A DNA stretch of 44,104 bases from Okeania sp. SIO2B3 (GCF_010672525.1 NZ_JAAHGH010000059.1:1-44104), one strand, 5' to 3'. Counted from the first letter of the stretch, positions 24,776 through 35,294 are shown. Notes: generated by a model not told the origin, from the sequence alone. A program made the numbers and translations.

Positions 24776-25166
24776 AGAAGCAAGAAGGAAGAAGCAAGAA
24801 GCAAGAAGTGGATGGGGATAGTCAACGACCTGCCACTTCGTGTCTTATAGTAATTTGATAAATGTTTGCTACATTTTATTGAGCGGGGCAGTAGGAGAGT
24901 ATTCAACAATTAATAATTAATAATTAACCATTAATAATGGCTTTGTTGCATAAAAGTTGCGATATAGCTGCCGCTAGGCTCCGCCAACGCAGCAAACCCC
25001 CTCCTAACTACTAGAATATTTATAACAAATATTGATCGCACCTGATCTTATACCAATTCCCAAAAATAATGCCATACTTCATTGGCATTTCAGTTATTAA
25101 GTAATTAACTTATGTCGAAAAACTTTTTTGCTACTCTGAGGTAAGTTAATGTTAATTATTCTTATG

Positions 25167-25336
25167 TTTACTTCCCCTCCTGGGAGGGGTTAGGGGTGGG
25201 TTTACTTCCCCTCCTGGGAGGGGTTAGGGGTGGGTTTACTTCCCCTCCTGGGAGGGGTTAGGGGTGGGTTTACTTCCCCTCCTGGGAGGGGTTAGGGGTG
25301 GGTTTACTTCCCCTCCTGGGAGGGGTTAGGGGTGGG
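25167..25336. repeat. 34-bp tandem repeat, five copies, each a G/C hairpin
   Basis: Units start at 25167, 25201, 25235, 25269 and 25303, with a partial at 25337. Each holds CCCCTCC-TG-GGAGGGG, a 7-bp inverted repeat, then TTAGGGGTGGG. The five copies look identical. A single related sequence in inverse orientation lies near 37360-37392. Confidence 0.95.
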
Positions 25337-25410
25337 TTTACTTCCCCACTTCCCTACTCTCCTACTATGCGAAAATATAGAAAAGTTTTTCAGAAATGGT
25401 ATTATACTAT

Positions 25411-25497
25411 TGGTCTGTCAAGATAGTTTTGAGAGTTAGCATTACCCAAAAATCACAGTTACAAAAATCTATCCATCATTTCAAAGTTGACAGACCA
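25411..25497. mobile_element. Small inverted-repeat element, TGGTCTGTCAA termini
   Basis: TGGTCTGTCAA (25411-25421) and TTGACAGACCA (25487-25497) are perfectly inverted, with CTAT-like sequence outside each. The interior has no ORF. It is probably a MITE or solo end pair. Confidence 0.6.
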
Positions 25498-25566
25498 CTA
25501 TAGTGCAGATTTGAATAAAATATTTTTTAAAAGTTTATTAAAATTACTGAAATTATAATATTGCGA

Positions 25567-25572
25567 TATAAT
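25567..25572 (+). promoter_or_regulatory. Candidate -10 box for the CHASE kinase
   Basis: TATAAT lies about 30-40 bases before the gene. The matching -35 region (TTACTG at 25544-25549, 17 bp away) is only half consensus, so this is a tentative promoter. Confidence 0.4.
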
Positions 25573-25610
25573 CTTATTGCAAATAATTATTAATAGTGAT
25601 TATAAAACTT

Positions 25611-27626
25611 ATGTATTTATTCAAACGGTACACAGCCACTGGAATAGTAGGATTTGTTGGCATCAGCCTTTCGATCGTTGCTACCTTCATGGTTCACCGC
25701 TGGGAAGTTGCTAAAGATAGACAGCGGTTTGAACAAAAATCTACGGTATTAGTCGGTGAGTTGCAAAGGGAATTAGATAGCTATATCCAAATCACCAGAT
25801 CGGTTGGAGCATTATTTAATACCGCCAAAATAATCACTAGGCAAGAATTTCAAGAATTTTCTAGTTCTCTATTACCATATTACAAAGGTTTGTTGGGATT
25901 AGGTTGGACTAAAAAAGTAGATGCTCAGGAACGCCAGATTTATGAGCAAAAGTTACAAATCCAAGGAATAATTAATTTTCGGATTCGCGAGTATGATTCA
26001 ACAGGAAAACAAGTTGTGGCAGGCGATAGACCTGTTTACTTCCCCACAACCTACTTTGAACCCTTGGATCGATGGCAAAATTATATTAGTTGGGACGCAG
26101 TATCCGATCCGAAACGTTTGCGGACTATAAAAAAAGCAGAACGTCTTGGTGTGAGTGTGAGTACCCCTTTAGTGCAGTTGGAAAATGGCAAACCAGGATT
26201 TGTGCTTTACTCTCCTGTATTTACTTCTAATAACATCAATGTAAAAAATTCTCTTGACAAAAAACAACTTAATTCCCAGACAAAATTTCAAGGAGTAGTA
26301 TTTGGTATTTTTGAACTTCAGACTTTCATAGAAAAAGCAGTAGCTCATCTCGATCTCAATGGACTTGATTTCTATCTATATGGTTTGCCAGAAGATCAGT
26401 TAGACTCAGCCTTAAACAAAACAGCAATCACAGCCACTGAATTTTTCCTAATTGCTTACAAAGCTGATACCGAAACTTTCACAAAATCCGCTCAAGTTGC
26501 AAAATTGGATTTTCTTGAACGCCCCATAATTCAATCACCAAACCCCTGTCATTATACTAATGAATGGCAATTCTGCATCCGTTCTCTTAATCTGGCGCAA
26601 CAGGAACTTTCCCTGCTAGTCTTACCTTCTTCCAAACGTTATATTTATAGTTGGCGACCTGCAACAGTTCTAGCATTTGGGTTATTAGCGACCGGATCTT
26701 TAATGATGTATTTATTAATCTCCAAGCAAACAATGTTGAAAGTTGAGAATAAAAATCGCAAGTTAAAGCAATTATTGCAACAGCTAAAACAGACCCAATT
26801 ACAATTGATACAAACTGAAAAAATGTCTAGTTTAGGGCGGTTGGTAGCGGGTGTTGCCCATGAAATTAATAATCCGGTCAATTTTATTACAGGAAATGTT
26901 GAATATGCCAGCAAATATTGCCAAGAGTTGTTGTATTTGCTTGACCTCTATCAAACCCAATATCCTATACCTACTCCAGATATTGAAGCAGTAATTGAAG
27001 AAATTGAGCTAGATTTTATTGCCCAAGATTTACCCAATTTATTGAATTCTATGAAAGTTGGGGGTGAACGTATACACGAAATTGTCTTATCTCTGCGTAA
27101 ATTTTCCCGGTTAGATCAATCAGTAGTTAAAGATGTAGATATTCACACGGGTATTGAAAGTACATTGATGATCTTAGATCATCGGCTCAAAGCTCACTTC
27201 GAACGCCCCGAAATTCAGCTCAAGAAAGACTACGGTAATATACCTCTGATTATATGTCATGCAGGTCAATTGAATCAGGTATTTATGAATATCTTGAGCA
27301 ATGCAATTGATGCCTTAGAAGATTCCATGGCAGTAGGCAAGTTCAAAGAGCGATCACCCATGATTTTCATTCAAACAGCTCAAGTTGATACCGGCTGGAT
27401 TACGATCAAAATTGCCGATAACGGTCCTGGCATTGCACCAGATGTTCAAACTCGCTTATTCGATCCATTTTTTACAACTAAACCAGTTGGTAAAGGAACA
27501 GGATTAGGACTTTCAATTAGTTATCAAATTGTTAGAGAAAAACATGGAGGTTATTTAATATGTTCATCTGAAGAGGGAAAGAATACAGAGTTTATCATTA
27601 AGTTGCCGATCGCCATCAATTATTAA
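25611..27626 (+). CDS. CHASE-domain sensor histidine kinase
   Basis: This is a membrane sensor of about 671 aa. A membrane segment (about 9-29) is followed by an external CHASE-type domain (about 70-290: GLGWTKKVDAQERQIYEQKL, YFEPLDRWQNYISWD, SVSTPLV, GFVLYSPVF). A second membrane segment (about 345-368) and a short coiled coil come next. The kinase core has the phosphoacceptor in LVAGVAHEINNPVNFI (His near 416), an N box in MNILSNAIDAL, DNGPGI, and GKGTGLGLSISYQIV. There is no receiver domain, so it must pass phosphate to another protein. I chose ATG 25611; an in-frame GTG at 25596 would add five residues, and neither has a clear ribosome binding site. Confidence 0.93.
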   Translation: MYLFKRYTATGIVGFVGISLSIVATFMVHRWEVAKDRQRFEQKSTVLVGELQRELDSYIQITRSVGALFNTAKIITRQEFQEFSSSLLPYYKGLLGLGWTKKVDAQERQIYEQKLQIQGIINFRIREYDSTGKQVVAGDRPVYFPTTYFEPLDRWQNYISWDAVSDPKRLRTIKKAERLGVSVSTPLVQLENGKPGFVLYSPVFTSNNINVKNSLDKKQLNSQTKFQGVVFGIFELQTFIEKAVAHLDLNGLDFYLYGLPEDQLDSALNKTAITATEFFLIAYKADTETFTKSAQVAKLDFLERPIIQSPNPCHYTNEWQFCIRSLNLAQQELSLLVLPSSKRYIYSWRPATVLAFGLLATGSLMMYLLISKQTMLKVENKNRKLKQLLQQLKQTQLQLIQTEKMSSLGRLVAGVAHEINNPVNFITGNVEYASKYCQELLYLLDLYQTQYPIPTPDIEAVIEEIELDFIAQDLPNLLNSMKVGGERIHEIVLSLRKFSRLDQSVVKDVDIHTGIESTLMILDHRLKAHFERPEIQLKKDYGNIPLIICHAGQLNQVFMNILSNAIDALEDSMAVGKFKERSPMIFIQTAQVDTGWITIKIADNGPGIAPDVQTRLFDPFFTTKPVGKGTGLGLSISYQIVREKHGGYLICSSEEGKNTEFIIKLPIAINY

Positions 27627-27761
27627 AAGTATTTTGAGAAGACTGCTAGCGTTGGTGATTTTAGCTATGATGGTTTGAGTCGTATCCACACTTGATCGTT
27701 TGTGTAAACCTAAGGGTGAATATCTAGAGGAAATTTAATAGCGGTACTTGATCATTAATAA

Positions 27762-28056
27762 TAGACATCTCCAAAAATCAAAAATAATATGAAATATAAA
27801 AAAGAATGCTACGGATAATTTAGCTGGTTAAAAAACTTTACCCAGAAATATCGATTTGACTAAAAACAGAGTTTTACTCTAATAAATGATAACATAAGCT
27901 ATTCCTACTGACTCCTGAGGACTGACTTCTTAAAACAGCAGTGCGTATTTGTAGCAAAAATTTGATATTTCATATAAAATCAATTATTGTACATAAATCA
28001 TCCATTATTTCCCCCCTACCCCCTGCTCCCTACTCCCTCTTTTCTGGAGATGTCTA
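27762..28056. mobile_element. MITE with TAGACATCTCCA termini, copy 2 (perfect ends)
   Basis: TAGACATCTCCA (27762-27773) and TGGAGATGTCTA (28045-28056) are perfect 12-bp inverted repeats. The left interior (AAAATCAAAAATAA) and right interior (CCCTACTCCCTCTTTTC) match copy 1 at 23190-23342. The 295-bp copy has about 140 bp of unrelated middle sequence. TA borders both ends. It ends about 90 bp before the giant kinase promoter. Confidence 0.8.
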
Positions 28057-28144
28057 ATGACAATGCACAACCATTAATGACAATAAACAACCACCAAAAC
28101 ATTAACTGTTAACTGATGTTAAGAGCAAAAAATTTTAATTTCTT

Positions 28145-28173
28145 TTGACAAAAAATGAATTATGAGGTATAAT
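28145..28173 (+). promoter_or_regulatory. Consensus sigma-70-type promoter of the giant kinase gene
   Basis: TTGACA (28145-28150) and TATAAT (28168-28173) are both exact consensus hexamers with the ideal 17-bp spacer. Transcription would start near 28180, giving a leader of only about 20 nt before ATG 28200. This is the strongest promoter match I found in the window. Confidence 0.85.
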
Positions 28174-28199
28174 GTTAATCCCATCTATATGCATCACAA

Positions 28200-31100
28200 A
28201 TGCAGATAGATATTGATTTAATTATACATAATTTAAATTCCCAAAAGTTTCTAGAAGTGACTGCTAACGTTAATGCTATTACCCCACTGGAGCTAAAGTC
28301 TGCCATTATTAGAGAACCATTGATTGTATCACCTGATACTCTGGTCATAGATGTCATTGTAAAAATGAGTGGTGTGCGATTGCGCTTTAACACGACAAGA
28401 ACACTGAACAGTAAACTAGATAAACTCTACTTAGAAGCACTGTCAAGCTGTGTGATAGTGGTGGAAGATGGCCAGGTAATAGGTACGATCTCAGAGAGAG
28501 ATATAGTACGTCTAAGTCTCCAGCCGCAATCCTTCGATTGTTTAGAGGCACGACAAGTGATGTTACCTCCTGTCGTCACTATGCGCGAGTCTGAATTCAC
28601 CGATTTGTTTTTTGCTATGAACTTCCTCCAGCAAAATCATATTCGTCATTTACCGATCTTGGACGATCAGAAACACCTGGTGGGAATTGTCACCAAGGAA
28701 ACACTAAAAGAAATCTGCCAACCAATGGATTTGTTGCGGTTACGTCAGGTAGCTGATGTGATGAGCCGTGATGTGATTTGTGCTACCCCAGATCACTCAA
28801 TGCTGGAGATTGCTCAACAGATGATAGATCGCTGCGTTAGTTACATCGTGATTGTAGAAGCAAGAGAAAGTCCTCAGATACCCTGGAAAATTCCGGTAGG
28901 GATAATAACCTATCGGGATCTGGTACAGTTTCAGGCATTAGGCTTAAATCTAGAATCCTGCACTGCTGAAACAGTAATGAGTAAGCCAGTTTTTGCAGTT
29001 AAACAAGAAGAGACACTCTCTAAAGTGCAGCAGATAATGGATCGGCATTTAATCCATCAGCTAGTAGTGGTGGGAGAGCAAGGAGAGCTATTAGGTCTTG
29101 TCTCCCAGAGCAATCTGCTCGCAACACTTAACCCCCGAGAACTATACAATTTAGCAAAGATTCTGGAAAAAAAGGTAAAACGCTTAGAAGCAGAGAAAGT
29201 GGCTTTGCTAAAAAGTCGCATCATTGAACTAGAGCAACAAGTGGAAACCAGATATGCAGCTCTCCAAGCTAAAGCTCAACGGGAAAAGTTAGTTTTAGAA
29301 CTAGCTATGCAAATCAGATCGTCTCTGAGCTTACAAAAGATGTTAGATACAACTGTGGAGCAAGTGCGACTGCTGCTAGATTGCGACCGCGTTAATATTT
29401 GGCAGTTTGAAGATGACTGGCAAAGCATTGTTGTGGCAGAATCTACTGAATCGTCACTATCCCTTGTAGGCGAACGGATAGATAACAACTGGTTCAAGCA
29501 ACAGCCAAGTCATATCTATTCCATGGACTGGGTTAGCATAGTGTCAGATATTTATACCACACCAATGTCAGACTCTGAGAGAGAAATGCTCATCCGCTTA
29601 CAGACACGAGCTAAAATCTGGGTGCCACTGCTGTGTGGGAATGAGTTGTGGGGCTGGCTTAATGTCACCGAAAGTCATTATCCTCGTGAGTGGCAACCGG
29701 AAGATGTAGAGCTACTGCAAGCATTATCAATACAACTAGCAGTTGCTATTCAGCAAGCAGTTACATACGAGCAATTGCAGGTAAAACTTCAAGAACAAAA
29801 GCAATCACAAGCCCGTCTGCAAGAGAGCGAGCAACGCTACTCTAGTCTAGTTAAAGCATCTCCCGTGGGAATTTTTCATACTGACACCTTAGGCAACTGC
29901 ATCTATGTCAATGAGCGCTGGTGTGAAATTGCTGGAATTTCTAGAGAGGCAGCGATGGGAAAGGGATGGCAAGAAGGTCTACACCCTGATGACCGCAACC
30001 GAGTAGTGGCAGAATGGGAGCAATGTGTCCAAGAAAACCGTCAAGTTAAGATTGAATATTCTTTGCAACGTCCCGATGGTGAGACAGTTTATGTTTATGC
30101 ACAGTCAGTTGTGCAACGGGATACCAAAGGCCAAAGAATTGGCTATGTGGGCACAATTACTGATATTAGCGATCGCAAGAAAATTGAACTAGCTCTGCAA
30201 AAAAGTGAAGCACGATACCGCAAGCTAATAGAGACAGCAAATGAAGGAATATGGATCATAGATGCCGAGAACAAAACCAGCTTTGTTAATCTCAAAATGG
30301 CTGAAATGTTAGGCTATAATATAGATGAAATGCTCGGAAAATCTCTTTTGAATTTCATGGATAGCTCGGGCATTGCTATTGCTACCCAAAATTTAGAGTC
30401 TCGCCGTCAAGGAATTGCCGAACAACACGACTTTAAATTTCAGCACAAAAATGGAAGCGATGTATGGACAATAGTTTCTACGAACCCAATTTTAGATGAA
30501 TTGGGAAATTATGTTGGAGCACTCAGCATGATTGCAGATATTAGCGCCCGCAAGCAAGCTGAAATTCGTCTGCAAGAGAGCGAACAACGCTACGCCTCTC
30601 TGGCAATGGCAGCTCCGGTTGGAATTTTTCGCACTGATGCTATGGGAAACTGCACATACATCAACGACCGCTACTCTCAAATCAGTGGACTATCTATAGA
30701 AATGGCGATGAAAGATGGATGGCGAAAAATCATACACCCCGAAGATCGTGACTGGGTTGTTAGTGAATGGCATAAATTTGTTTTAGAGATTAGTCAATTC
30801 CGGCTTGAATGTCGCCTTATGCAACCAGATGGTACGATAAATTGGGTCTACGCAAAGGCAGTTGCTGAACGAAATGCTGATGGAACAGTAGTCGGATATG
30901 TGGGGACTATCACAGATATTAGCGAGCGCAAAAAAGCTGAAACTGCTTTAAGGAATAGCGAGCAGCGATTCCGCAACCTTTTTGAATTAACTCCTAAAAT
31001 TGCAGTCCAAGTATACGACCGCCACCGCCAGATAATTTACTGGAATAATGCTAGTGAGGACCTTTATGGATATACAAAAACAGAGGCGATCGGTCATAAA

Positions 31101-34100
31101 CTTGAAGATTTGATTATTCCTCCAGAAATGAGGGAGTGGGCGATCAATCTTATAGATGGTTTTTTTGCCAAAGGAGAGCCAATATCAGCAGGGGAATTAA
31201 ACTTTATATGCAAAGATGCTTCTAGAGTTACAGTCTTCTCTAACCACATCATCATGACTAATTCTGAAGGCGAGCCAGAAATGTATTGTGTGGATATTGA
31301 CATTAGCGAGCGCAAAAAAGCGGAAATTGCTCTACAAAACTTGATAGAGGGTACTGCTGCTACCACTGGTAAGGACTTTTTCCCAGCCTTAGCAAGACAC
31401 ATTGCAGAAGCTCTGAATGTCTCCTATGTCATCGTAACTGAACGGGTTGACGATATGCTTCATGCCTTAGCTTTTTGGGCAAATGGTTCCTTGCAACCAA
31501 GCTTTTCCTATCATCCAGCAAAAACTCCATGTGAACGAACATTGCGAGACGGAAAATATTATTGCAAATACTTCGTGCAACAAGAGTTTCCTGAAGATTT
31601 AGATTTGGTAGAAATGGCAGCAGAAAGTTATCTCGGCATTGCCTTACGAGATAGTAATGGCAAGGCAATTGGCGATTTGTGTCTCCTCAATGAGCAGCCT
31701 ATTTCAGACCCAGAGCGAGCCGAACAAATTCTGCGGGTTTTTGCATCTCGTGCTTCCGCAGAGTTGGAACGTCAACGGGCAACAACATTACTAGAAGAAC
31801 TTAATCAAAAACTAGAAACTAAAGTCAAAGAGCGCACAGCCAAACTACAGGAGCGAGAAACCCGCTATCGAGCCCTAATGGATGGAGCAAGCGATGCTAT
31901 TTTGTTGGCAGATCGGCAAGGAAATTTACTGGAAGCTAACCATAAATTTGAAGAATTGTTGGGCTACACTTCTACAGAAATAACCTCTATGCACTTCACT
32001 CAGCTACATCGACCAGAAGAATTACCACAAATAATCGCAGAATTTGAGTGTGTAACTAACCAAAAGAGTTCCAAAATTTTGGATATTAATTTTCTCCGCA
32101 AAGATGGTAATATAGTTCCTGTTGATGTTTCAGCTTCTGTCATTGATATTAACGGTGAAAAAATCATCCAGAATATTTTGCGAGATATCAGCAATCGCAA
32201 AGCAGCAGAAAAAGCCGTAATGATGACCCAGTCAGCAGTAGACTTTGCTGCGGATGGAGTATTTTTTATGCGTTCAGATGGTAGCTTCTATTCTGTTAAT
32301 CAAGCAGCTTGTTCCATGCTGGGATATAGTCGAGAAGAACTACTGAATCTATCAGTGTTTGACATTAACCTCAATATATCCCCTGACTGTTGGATTGAAC
32401 ATTGGCAAAATGTTAAGGAAAGAAAGAACTTCACAATAGAATCTCGACATCAAAACAAAGATGGTCGCGTCTATCCTGTAGAAGTTAGTCTTAATTACCT
32501 AAAATTTGATAGTGAAGAATACAGCTTTACTTTTGTCAGAGATATCAGCGAGCGTAAGCAGGCAGAGAACGCCCTACGTCAATCTCAAGAATTCTTACAA
32601 GCTGTTCTCAATGTATTACCACTTTACGTCTTTTGGAAAGATAGACAATCAGTATATTTAGGCTGTAATCAAAATTTTGCTGAAGTAGCAGGGTGGTCTA
32701 ACCCAGAAGCAATTATTGGCAAAACTGATTATGACCTACCCTGGAAGAATACAGAGGCAACCGCTTATTGTGCTGACGACCTGGAGGTCATGGAGTCTGG
32801 TGTGGCAAAACTGGGGATTATCGAATCCCAGTTACAAGCTGATGGTAGTCAAAAATGTATCGAAACTCACAAAGTTCCTCTATATAGCCTTGATGGGGAA
32901 ATTATCGGCGTTTTAGGAGTGTATTTGGATATTACTACTCGCAAACAAGCAGAATCAGCCCTAAAACAACAACTTGCTGCCATTGAAGCGGCAATTGATG
33001 GCATCGGTATTCTCCAAGAAAACAGTTACCTCTATGTTAACCAAGCTCATGTGAATTTGTTTGGCTACCAAAGCGCGGCCGAAATTGTAGGCCAACCCTG
33101 GAGCGTTTTTTATTCTCCAGAAGAGAAGCAAAGGTTTGAGCAGGAAATTTTTCCACTACTAGAGCGCGGTCGTTCCTGGCAAGGAGAAGCTATCGGTACT
33201 CGCAAAGATGGCTCTACCTTTACCGAAGGTCTATCACTAACCCTGACAGAGGATGGGCTATTAATCTGTGTATGTCGCGACATTACAGAACGCAAACGAG
33301 CTGAAGAACAACTGTCTAAAAGTGAGGCAGCATTAGTTGAGGCACAACGAGTTGCTCATATTGGGAATTGGGAGTTTGATGTCAAAACTCAAAAACTTAC
33401 CTGGTCAAAAGAACTTTTTCGGATGTTTGGACTCGACCCAAATCAACCAGAACCTCCTTATGCAGAATATCTCCAAATCATTCATCCTGATGACCTCAAT
33501 CTACTCGAACAGCAGGTAGAATCAGCAATAGCTAATGGAACTCCTTACACAATTGACTATCGAATTGTCTATGCTGATGGCTCCACTCGCTACCATGAGG
33601 GACGTGCAGAAATTGAACGAAATGCTAAGGGACAAGTAATTCGCCTATTTGGCACAGCCTTAGATATTACCGAGCGCAAGCAAGCAGAAGATCATCTACG
33701 GGAGTTGTCTACTCGCCTAAATCTGGCAGTAGAGTCTGCCGGTATCGGCATTTGGGATTTTGATATTATACAAAACATTCTGATCTGGGATAAACGAATG
33801 TATGAACTATATGGCATAACCCCAAGTAGTTTTACTAATGTTCGTGAAGCGTGGCTTAACACATTACATCCTGACGATCGCGCCATGGTAGAAACTGCTT
33901 CTATGCAAGCTTGGCGTGGTGAGAAAGACTATAATACAGAATTTCGAGTCATTCATCCCGACGGTTCTATCCATTTCATTAAAGCTAGTGCTCTAGTGCA
34001 ACGTAACCTCCAAGGAGAAGCTCAAAGGATGATCGGGATTAACTATGACATCACCGAACAGAAACAAGCAGAAGCAACACTAAAACAAACCAACGAGGAA

Positions 34101-35294
34101 CTTGCCCGCGCCACTCGCCTCAAGGACGAATTCCTGGCCAGTATGAGCCACGAACTCCGTACCCCCCTCAACGCCATCTTAGGTATGAGCGAGGCGCTCC
34201 AAGAAGAAGTGTTTGGCACGATCAATGAGCAACAACTCAAAGCATTACAAACTATTGAAGACAGTGGCTCTCATTTGCTAGAGTTAATTAATGATATTCT
34301 CGATGTCGCCAAAATTGAATCAGGTCGTATAGAACTTGACTATACCCAAGTTTCAATCTATCATCTTTGTCAATCTAGTATAACCTTTGTTAAACAACTA
34401 GCACTGAAAAAACGTATCCAGCTAGAAACTAGACTACCACAAAATTTGCCCGTTCTATTAGTCGATGAGCGACGTATCCGCCAAGCCTTGATTAATCTAC
34501 TCAATAATGCCGTCAAATTTACTCCAAATGGGGGACGTATCACTCTCAGTGTTAACCTGAAACAGCGCCCGTTGAACCCAGGTGTTTCCGATTTTCCCTG
34601 GCCAAACTATATCCAAATTGCCGTCATTGATACAGGTATCGGCATCACTCTAGAGAATCTCAAAAAATTATTTCAGCCCTTTATTCAAATTGATAGTGCT
34701 CTAAATCGTGAATATAATGGGACAGGTTTAGGGTTGGCCTTGGTGAAGCGTATTGTCGATCTTCATGGTGGGCAAGTTGGAGTTACCAGTGAAGTCGGGG
34801 TTGGCAGTTGCTTTACCATGGATATTCCTTACTCTACTACTGTACCTGGCTTTGTAGAATCAGAAACTCATCCTGAAGCTACGATCAAACCTAGTCAGTC
34901 AGAAGAGAATATATCCCCGTTAATACTACTAGCAGAAGACAATGAAGCAAATATCATTACGGTTTCAAGCTACTTGAGAGCCAAAAATTATCGCCTGATT
35001 GTGGCAAAAAGTGGAGAGGAGGCAATTGCCCTTGCCCAGTCAGAAAACCCTGAGTTGATTCTAATGGACATTCAAATGCCTGGAATGGATGGGTTAGAAG
35101 CCATAAAACATATCCGTCACGATCCAAACTTGGTAGATATTCCGATAGTTGCCCTTACTGCTTTAGCCATGGAAGGCGATCGCGAAGATTGCCTAGCTGC
35201 AGGAGCCAATAATTACTTAAGCAAACCCATTAAAATGAAAAAATTAGCAAATACTATTCAAGAACTGTTAAATGCCAAAAAAAAAAGAGGATAA
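28200..35294 (+). CDS. Giant hybrid histidine kinase: 4 CBS, 2 GAF, 10 PAS, HisKA, HATPase, receiver
   Basis: This 2364-aa protein has no membrane segment that I can see, so it is probably cytosolic. Four CBS motifs occupy about 20-320 (each ending like VIGTISERD, LVGIVTKE, VGIITYRD, LLGLVSQS). They are followed by a coiled coil, GAF 1 (about 365-520), PAS 1-4 (about 547-1040, each closed by a DIS/TxRKxAE linker), GAF 2 (about 1048-1197) and PAS 5-10 (about 1220-1955). HisKA has [11 protein letters not shown] (His near 1984). The HATPase has [20 protein letters not shown] and GTGLGLALV. The terminal receiver (about 2235-2361) has phospho-Asp in LILMDIQMPG. CBS pairs bind adenine nucleotides, so it may join energy state to several other inputs. 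It sits behind a consensus promoter; the IS element follows its stop. Confidence 0.95.
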   Translation: MQIDIDLIIHNLNSQKFLEVTANVNAITPLELKSAIIREPLIVSPDTLVIDVIVKMSGVRLRFNTTRTLNSKLDKLYLEALSSCVIVVEDGQVIGTISERDIVRLSLQPQSFDCLEARQVMLPPVVTMRESEFTDLFFAMNFLQQNHIRHLPILDDQKHLVGIVTKETLKEICQPMDLLRLRQVADVMSRDVICATPDHSMLEIAQQMIDRCVSYIVIVEARESPQIPWKIPVGIITYRDLVQFQALGLNLESCTAETVMSKPVFAVKQEETLSKVQQIMDRHLIHQLVVVGEQGELLGLVSQSNLLATLNPRELYNLAKILEKKVKRLEAEKVALLKSRIIELEQQVETRYAALQAKAQREKLVLELAMQIRSSLSLQKMLDTTVEQVRLLLDCDRVNIWQFEDDWQSIVVAESTESSLSLVGERIDNNWFKQQPSHIYSMDWVSIVSDIYTTPMSDSEREMLIRLQTRAKIWVPLLCGNELWGWLNVTESHYPREWQPEDVELLQALSIQLAVAIQQAVTYEQLQVKLQEQKQSQARLQESEQRYSSLVKASPVGIFHTDTLGNCIYVNERWCEIAGISREAAMGKGWQEGLHPDDRNRVVAEWEQCVQENRQVKIEYSLQRPDGETVYVYAQSVVQRDTKGQRIGYVGTITDISDRKKIELALQKSEARYRKLIETANEGIWIIDAENKTSFVNLKMAEMLGYNIDEMLGKSLLNFMDSSGIAIATQNLESRRQGIAEQHDFKFQHKNGSDVWTIVSTNPILDELGNYVGALSMIADISARKQAEIRLQESEQRYASLAMAAPVGIFRTDAMGNCTYINDRYSQISGLSIEMAMKDGWRKIIHPEDRDWVVSEWHKFVLEISQFRLECRLMQPDGTINWVYAKAVAERNADGTVVGYVGTITDISERKKAETALRNSEQRFRNLFELTPKIAVQVYDRHRQIIYWNNASEDLYGYTKTEAIGHKLEDLIIPPEMREWAINLIDGFFAKGEPISAGELNFICKDASRVTVFSNHIIMTNSEGEPEMYCVDIDISERKKAEIALQNLIEGTAATTGKDFFPALARHIAEALNVSYVIVTERVDDMLHALAFWANGSLQPSFSYHPAKTPCERTLRDGKYYCKYFVQQEFPEDLDLVEMAAESYLGIALRDSNGKAIGDLCLLNEQPISDPERAEQILRVFASRASAELERQRATTLLEELNQKLETKVKERTAKLQERETRYRALMDGASDAILLADRQGNLLEANHKFEELLGYTSTEITSMHFTQLHRPEELPQIIAEFECVTNQKSSKILDINFLRKDGNIVPVDVSASVIDINGEKIIQNILRDISNRKAAEKAVMMTQSAVDFAADGVFFMRSDGSFYSVNQAACSMLGYSREELLNLSVFDINLNISPDCWIEHWQNVKERKNFTIESRHQNKDGRVYPVEVSLNYLKFDSEEYSFTFVRDISERKQAENALRQSQEFLQAVLNVLPLYVFWKDRQSVYLGCNQNFAEVAGWSNPEAIIGKTDYDLPWKNTEATAYCADDLEVMESGVAKLGIIESQLQADGSQKCIETHKVPLYSLDGEIIGVLGVYLDITTRKQAESALKQQLAAIEAAIDGIGILQENSYLYVNQAHVNLFGYQSAAEIVGQPWSVFYSPEEKQRFEQEIFPLLERGRSWQGEAIGTRKDGSTFTEGLSLTLTEDGLLICVCRDITERKRAEEQLSKSEAALVEAQRVAHIGNWEFDVKTQKLTWSKELFRMFGLDPNQPEPPYAEYLQIIHPDDLNLLEQQVESAIANGTPYTIDYRIVYADGSTRYHEGRAEIERNAKGQVIRLFGTALDITERKQAEDHLRELSTRLNLAVESAGIGIWDFDIIQNILIWDKRMYELYGITPSSFTNVREAWLNTLHPDDRAMVETASMQAWRGEKDYNTEFRVIHPDGSIHFIKASALVQRNLQGEAQRMIGINYDITEQKQAEATLKQTNEELARATRLKDEFLASMSHELRTPLNAILGMSEALQEEVFGTINEQQLKALQTIEDSGSHLLELINDILDVAKIESGRIELDYTQVSIYHLCQSSITFVKQLALKKRIQLETRLPQNLPVLLVDERRIRQALINLLNNAVKFTPNGGRITLSVNLKQRPLNPGVSDFPWPNYIQIAVIDTGIGITLENLKKLFQPFIQIDSALNREYNGTGLGLALVKRIVDLHGGQVGVTSEVGVGSCFTMDIPYSTTVPGFVESETHPEATIKPSQSEENISPLILLAEDNEANIITVSSYLRAKNYRLIVAKSGEEAIALAQSENPELILMDIQMPGMDGLEAIKHIRHDPNLVDIPIVALTALAMEGDREDCLAAGANNYLSKPIKMKKLANTIQELLNAKKKRG

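Larger units (their letters stand above)
24776..25594. other. Intergenic region with 34-bp repeats and a palindromic element
   Basis: No gene is seen. The stretch contains purine microsatellites right after the kinase stop, five 34-bp repeats (25167-25336), an 87-bp inverted-repeat element (25411-25497) and the promoter region of the CHASE kinase. Confidence 0.6.
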
